Source of the DNA: Solimonas sp.
Lineage (GTDB): Bacteria; Pseudomonadota; Gammaproteobacteria; Nevskiales; Nevskiaceae
Length of the DNA: 64,000 bases
Direction of reading: 5' to 3'
Assembly: GCA_030149365.1 (NCBI GenBank)
Contig: JASBRP010000069.1
Coordinates: 89,396 to 153,395 of the forward strand
This document shows, one piece after another, positions 61,031 to 64,000 of the stretch. The number at the start of each line of letters is the position of its first letter. Positions within the stretch are counted from its first letter, which is position 1. Made by a program: the position numbers and the translations under genes. The notes below the pieces were generated by a model. It searched no databases. It saw only the letters and a list, made by a program, of their open reading frames with translations, and was not told the DNA's origin.

Positions 61031-62139
61031 ACGAGTCCGCGGACAAGGACCTGACGGCGCCACTGGTGATGGTGGTCGACGACAATCCGGCCAACGTGCA
61101 GCTGCTGGGGCAGCTGCTCGACAGTGCCGGTTACAACGTGGTGCCCGCCACCAGCGGCGTGCAGGCACTGGAGCGTGCTGCCCTGCGCAAGCCGGACCTG
61201 GTGCTGCTGGACATGATGATGCCCGGCATGGACGGCAGCGAGGTCATACGGCGCCTGCATGCCCTGCCGGGCCTGGCGGACCTGCCGGTGATCTTCGTCA
61301 CCGCTGCCACGGGGGTGGATGAACTGGCGCGCGGCTTCGAGCTTGGCGCGGTGGATTATCTCGCCAAGCCTTTCGTGGCACGCGAGCTGCTGGTGCGCGT
61401 GCGCACCCACGTGGAGCTCAAGCGCGCGCGCGACCATCTGCAGATGGTGCTGCGCGAGCGCGACGAGATCGTCAACGTCGTGGCGCACGATCTGAAGAAT
61501 CCGCTGACCTGCATCCGCTTCGCCAACCAGCTGCTATCGCGCACCGAGGATCCGGCGCGCCGCGCCGAGCTGATGCAGGAGATCGACGAGTGCAGCGGCG
61601 AGGCCCTGAAGTTCGTGCAGCGCTTCCTGACGCAGCGCGCCGAGGGCGAGGCCCTGCGACAGTTCCACAGCGAGCCCATCGATCTCTGCGCCATGGCCAC
61701 GCAGGCCCTGCGCCTGCAGCAGGCCGAAGCGGAGGTGCGCGGGCTGCGCCTGCGTCTGGAATCCTCGGAGCCGGAAGTTTCCGCCCTGGGCGACCACATG
61801 GCGGCACGCAACGTGTTGCAGAACCTGGTCTCCAATGCCATCCGCCATTCACCTGAGGGCGAAGAGATCCTGGTGTCGCTGTCGGTGACGCGCAGCGGCA
61901 ACGCCCGCTGCCTGGTACTGGACCGCGGCCCCGGCATTTCCGAGGCCGACCAGAAGAAGCTGTTCCAGCGCTTCGCCCGCATCGTCACCGCGCGTGCCGT
62001 TCCGGAATATTCCTCCGGCCTGGGCCTGGCCATCGCCAAGCACGACATCACGCGCATGGGCGGGCATCTCTGGTACGAGCTGCGACCGGGTGGTGGCAGC
62101 GTGTTCGGTTTCGAGCTACCGCAGCAGCGCTCGGCGTGA
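61027..62139 (+). CDS. response regulator with C-terminal histidine kinase domain
   Basis: Soluble protein of 370 residues in the reversed order REC - HisKA - HATPase. Receiver with D62 (LVLLDMMMPG), then H154 in VVAHDLKNPLTCI, then ATPase motifs NAIRHSPEG, DRGPGISEADQKKLF and SSGLGLAIAKHD. It has no membrane segment, so it may be phosphorylated by the upstream hybrid kinase and relay on. It is coupled to that gene by a four-base overlap. Confidence 0.93.
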   Translation: MNESADKDLTAPLVMVVDDNPANVQLLGQLLDSAGYNVVPATSGVQALERAALRKPDLVLLDMMMPGMDGSEVIRRLHALPGLADLPVIFVTAATGVDELARGFELGAVDYLAKPFVARELLVRVRTHVELKRARDHLQMVLRERDEIVNVVAHDLKNPLTCIRFANQLLSRTEDPARRAELMQEIDECSGEALKFVQRFLTQRAEGEALRQFHSEPIDLCAMATQALRLQQAEAEVRGLRLRLESSEPEVSALGDHMAARNVLQNLVSNAIRHSPEGEEILVSLSVTRSGNARCLVLDRGPGISEADQKKLFQRFARIVTARAVPEYSSGLGLAIAKHDITRMGGHLWYELRPGGGSVFGFELPQQRSA

Positions 62140-62161
62140 ACCGCGGCCATCAGGTTGGTAC

Positions 62162-62710
62162 ATGAACGCACTGATGCAAGACGACCGGCAGGTCGTGCTG
62201 CTCAGCAAGGGCAAGAACCTGGGCCTGCTGCTGATCGGGGTCGTGTTCGTCGCCCTCGGCGCGTGGATGATCGCCATGCCCGATGCGGACATCGAGGCGC
62301 AGCGGCGCTTCAATAGCCCCTGGCTGATTCATGGCCTCGGCTGGGCCGCGGTCCTGTTCTTCGGCCTCTGCAGCCTGGTCGCAGCCCGCAACCTGTTCTC
62401 CTCACGCCCAGGGCTGGTATTGGATCGCGAAGGGCTGACCGACCAGTCCAGCGGCCTGGCGGTCGGCTTCATCCCCTGGCGCGACATCGCCGGCTTCGAG
62501 CCCTGCATCCTCCAGGGCCAGAAGATGCTCGTGGTACTGCTGGAGAATCCGCAGGCCTACGTCGAGAAGGGCGGGCCGATCCGGCGTCATCTGTACCGCA
62601 TGAACCTCGGGCTGGTCGGCAGTCCGTTCGCGATCAGTGCGAACGCCCTGAAGCTGGATTTCGATGAACTGGTGGCGCTGTGCAATCGCCATCACGACAG
62701 GCATCGATAG
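62162..62710 (+). CDS. STM3941-family membrane protein
   Basis: Protein of 182 residues with two helices (about 20-40 and 55-75). A C-terminal domain follows, opening with PGLVLDREGLTDQSSGLAVGFIPWRDIAGFE, the pattern of the uncharacterised STM3941 family. ATG 62162 gives the expected start; the earlier frame overlaps the kinase gene. Third gene after the kinase pair, with a 22-base gap. Confidence 0.75.
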   Translation: MNALMQDDRQVVLLSKGKNLGLLLIGVVFVALGAWMIAMPDADIEAQRRFNSPWLIHGLGWAAVLFFGLCSLVAARNLFSSRPGLVLDREGLTDQSSGLAVGFIPWRDIAGFEPCILQGQKMLVVLLENPQAYVEKGGPIRRHLYRMNLGLVGSPFAISANALKLDFDELVALCNRHHDRHR

Positions 62711-62731
62711 CGAGCTGAATCTGCCGCTGTA

Positions 62732-62773
62732 GTAGGGCGGGAAAGCGCAGCGCATCCCGCCTTCCGGGGAAGC
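62732..62773. repeat. third copy of the RAYT-type REP
   Basis: Same outer (GTAGGGCGGGAAAGCG) and inner (CATCCCGCCTTC) blocks as the REPs at 23433-23467 and 24003-24037, with an extra C and a longer tail. The remaining bases to 63010 show only a GTGATCCATCGC/GCGACGGATCAC imperfect inverted repeat (62952-63004). No gene is seen in 62711-63064. Confidence 0.85.
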
Positions 62774-63013
62774 CACAAGGAGGGAAGTGCTTCGCTTCGC
62801 CCGGAGGCGCCTACTTTTGAGCCCGATCTACAGTTCTCCCACGAGGAATTCGGCGCAAGCTCGAGCAGCGGGTGCGTCTTGAATGTGTACAACAACCCGC
62901 TCATGCCAAGTGCAGCGTAGCGGCGTATCGAGGCACGCACCAAGGCTGCCCGTGATCCATCGCAGACGATGACATTGCGCCATCGCCCAAGCGCGACGGA
63001 TCACCCAAAAGAA

Positions 63014-63037
63014 AACGCCCCGCTTTCGCGGGGCGTT
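63014..63037 (-). terminator. intrinsic terminator of glnA
   Basis: AACGCCCCGC and its complement with a TTTC loop, followed on the minus strand by a T-rich run (TTTTCTTTT). It lies about 28 bases past the glutamine synthetase stop. Confidence 0.85.
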
Positions 63038-63064
63038 CTTTGCAGCAAGCGACAGCAGACGCGC

Positions 63065-64000
<936 letters not shown>

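Noticed and set aside
62692..62943. 83-residue minus-strand open frame near the REP copy
   Set aside because: It crosses the REP, shows no domain, and has no ribosome site; not a transposase remnant.

Overview
The window is a dense, G+C-rich (roughly two thirds G+C by eye) stretch of a Gram-negative bacterial chromosome. Lipoproteins, outer-membrane barrels, c-type cytochromes, Trk, OtsBA, MsrP/SufE and a bidomain fatty acyl-CoA reductase resembling Marinobacter Maqu_2507 point to a gammaproteobacterium, perhaps of the Nevskiales/Solimonas type. That placement is inference from family resemblance only. No rRNA, tRNA, CRISPR or prophage was seen.

Layout. 0-5.9 kb: housekeeping genes (MsrP, SufE, SPFH/NfeD, hemolysin III, PPK2, HIT). 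5.9-12.4 kb: a five-gene operon with three secreted c-type cytochromes (five CXXCH motifs in all) and two membrane proteins, behind a recognisable sigma70-type promoter. 12.5-16 kb: an outer-membrane barrel fused to an SH3-like domain, a stand-alone SH3-like protein, and the acyl-CoA reductase. 16-24 kb: DAHP synthase, DUF3187, a divergent pirin/LysR pair, TetR, MgtE, TauE, a thioesterase and a REP-flanked RAYT transposase. 24-36 kb: small enzymes and regulators, a secreted serine protease fused to an FKBP prolyl isomerase, two MFS permeases and homoserine kinase. 36-39 kb: TrkH/TrkA. 39.5-47 kb: two tandem ceramidase-like lipoproteins and a GH92 glycosidase lipoprotein, with matching upstream elements. 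47-50.6 kb: TetR and a DUF1302 outer-membrane protein.

51-62.7 kb looks like one stress regulon. An NtrC-type response regulator sits among a DUF1328 protein, a BON/PA2169-family/CsbD operon, an alanine-rich lipoprotein, an entericidin, trehalose synthesis (OtsB/OtsA) and two sensor-kinase genes. Four promoter regions here share a sigma54-like GG-N10-G(C/G) element with a TCAA-N4-TTGA-type inverted repeat 14 or 19 bases upstream. This is the strongest candidate for an undescribed system in the window. The cytochrome operon is the second.

Repeats: three copies of the RAYT-linked REP (two flanking the transposase, one 38 kb away), two paired REPs of another family, and CCCTCTCCC hairpins. The right end holds the C-terminal part of glutamine synthetase.
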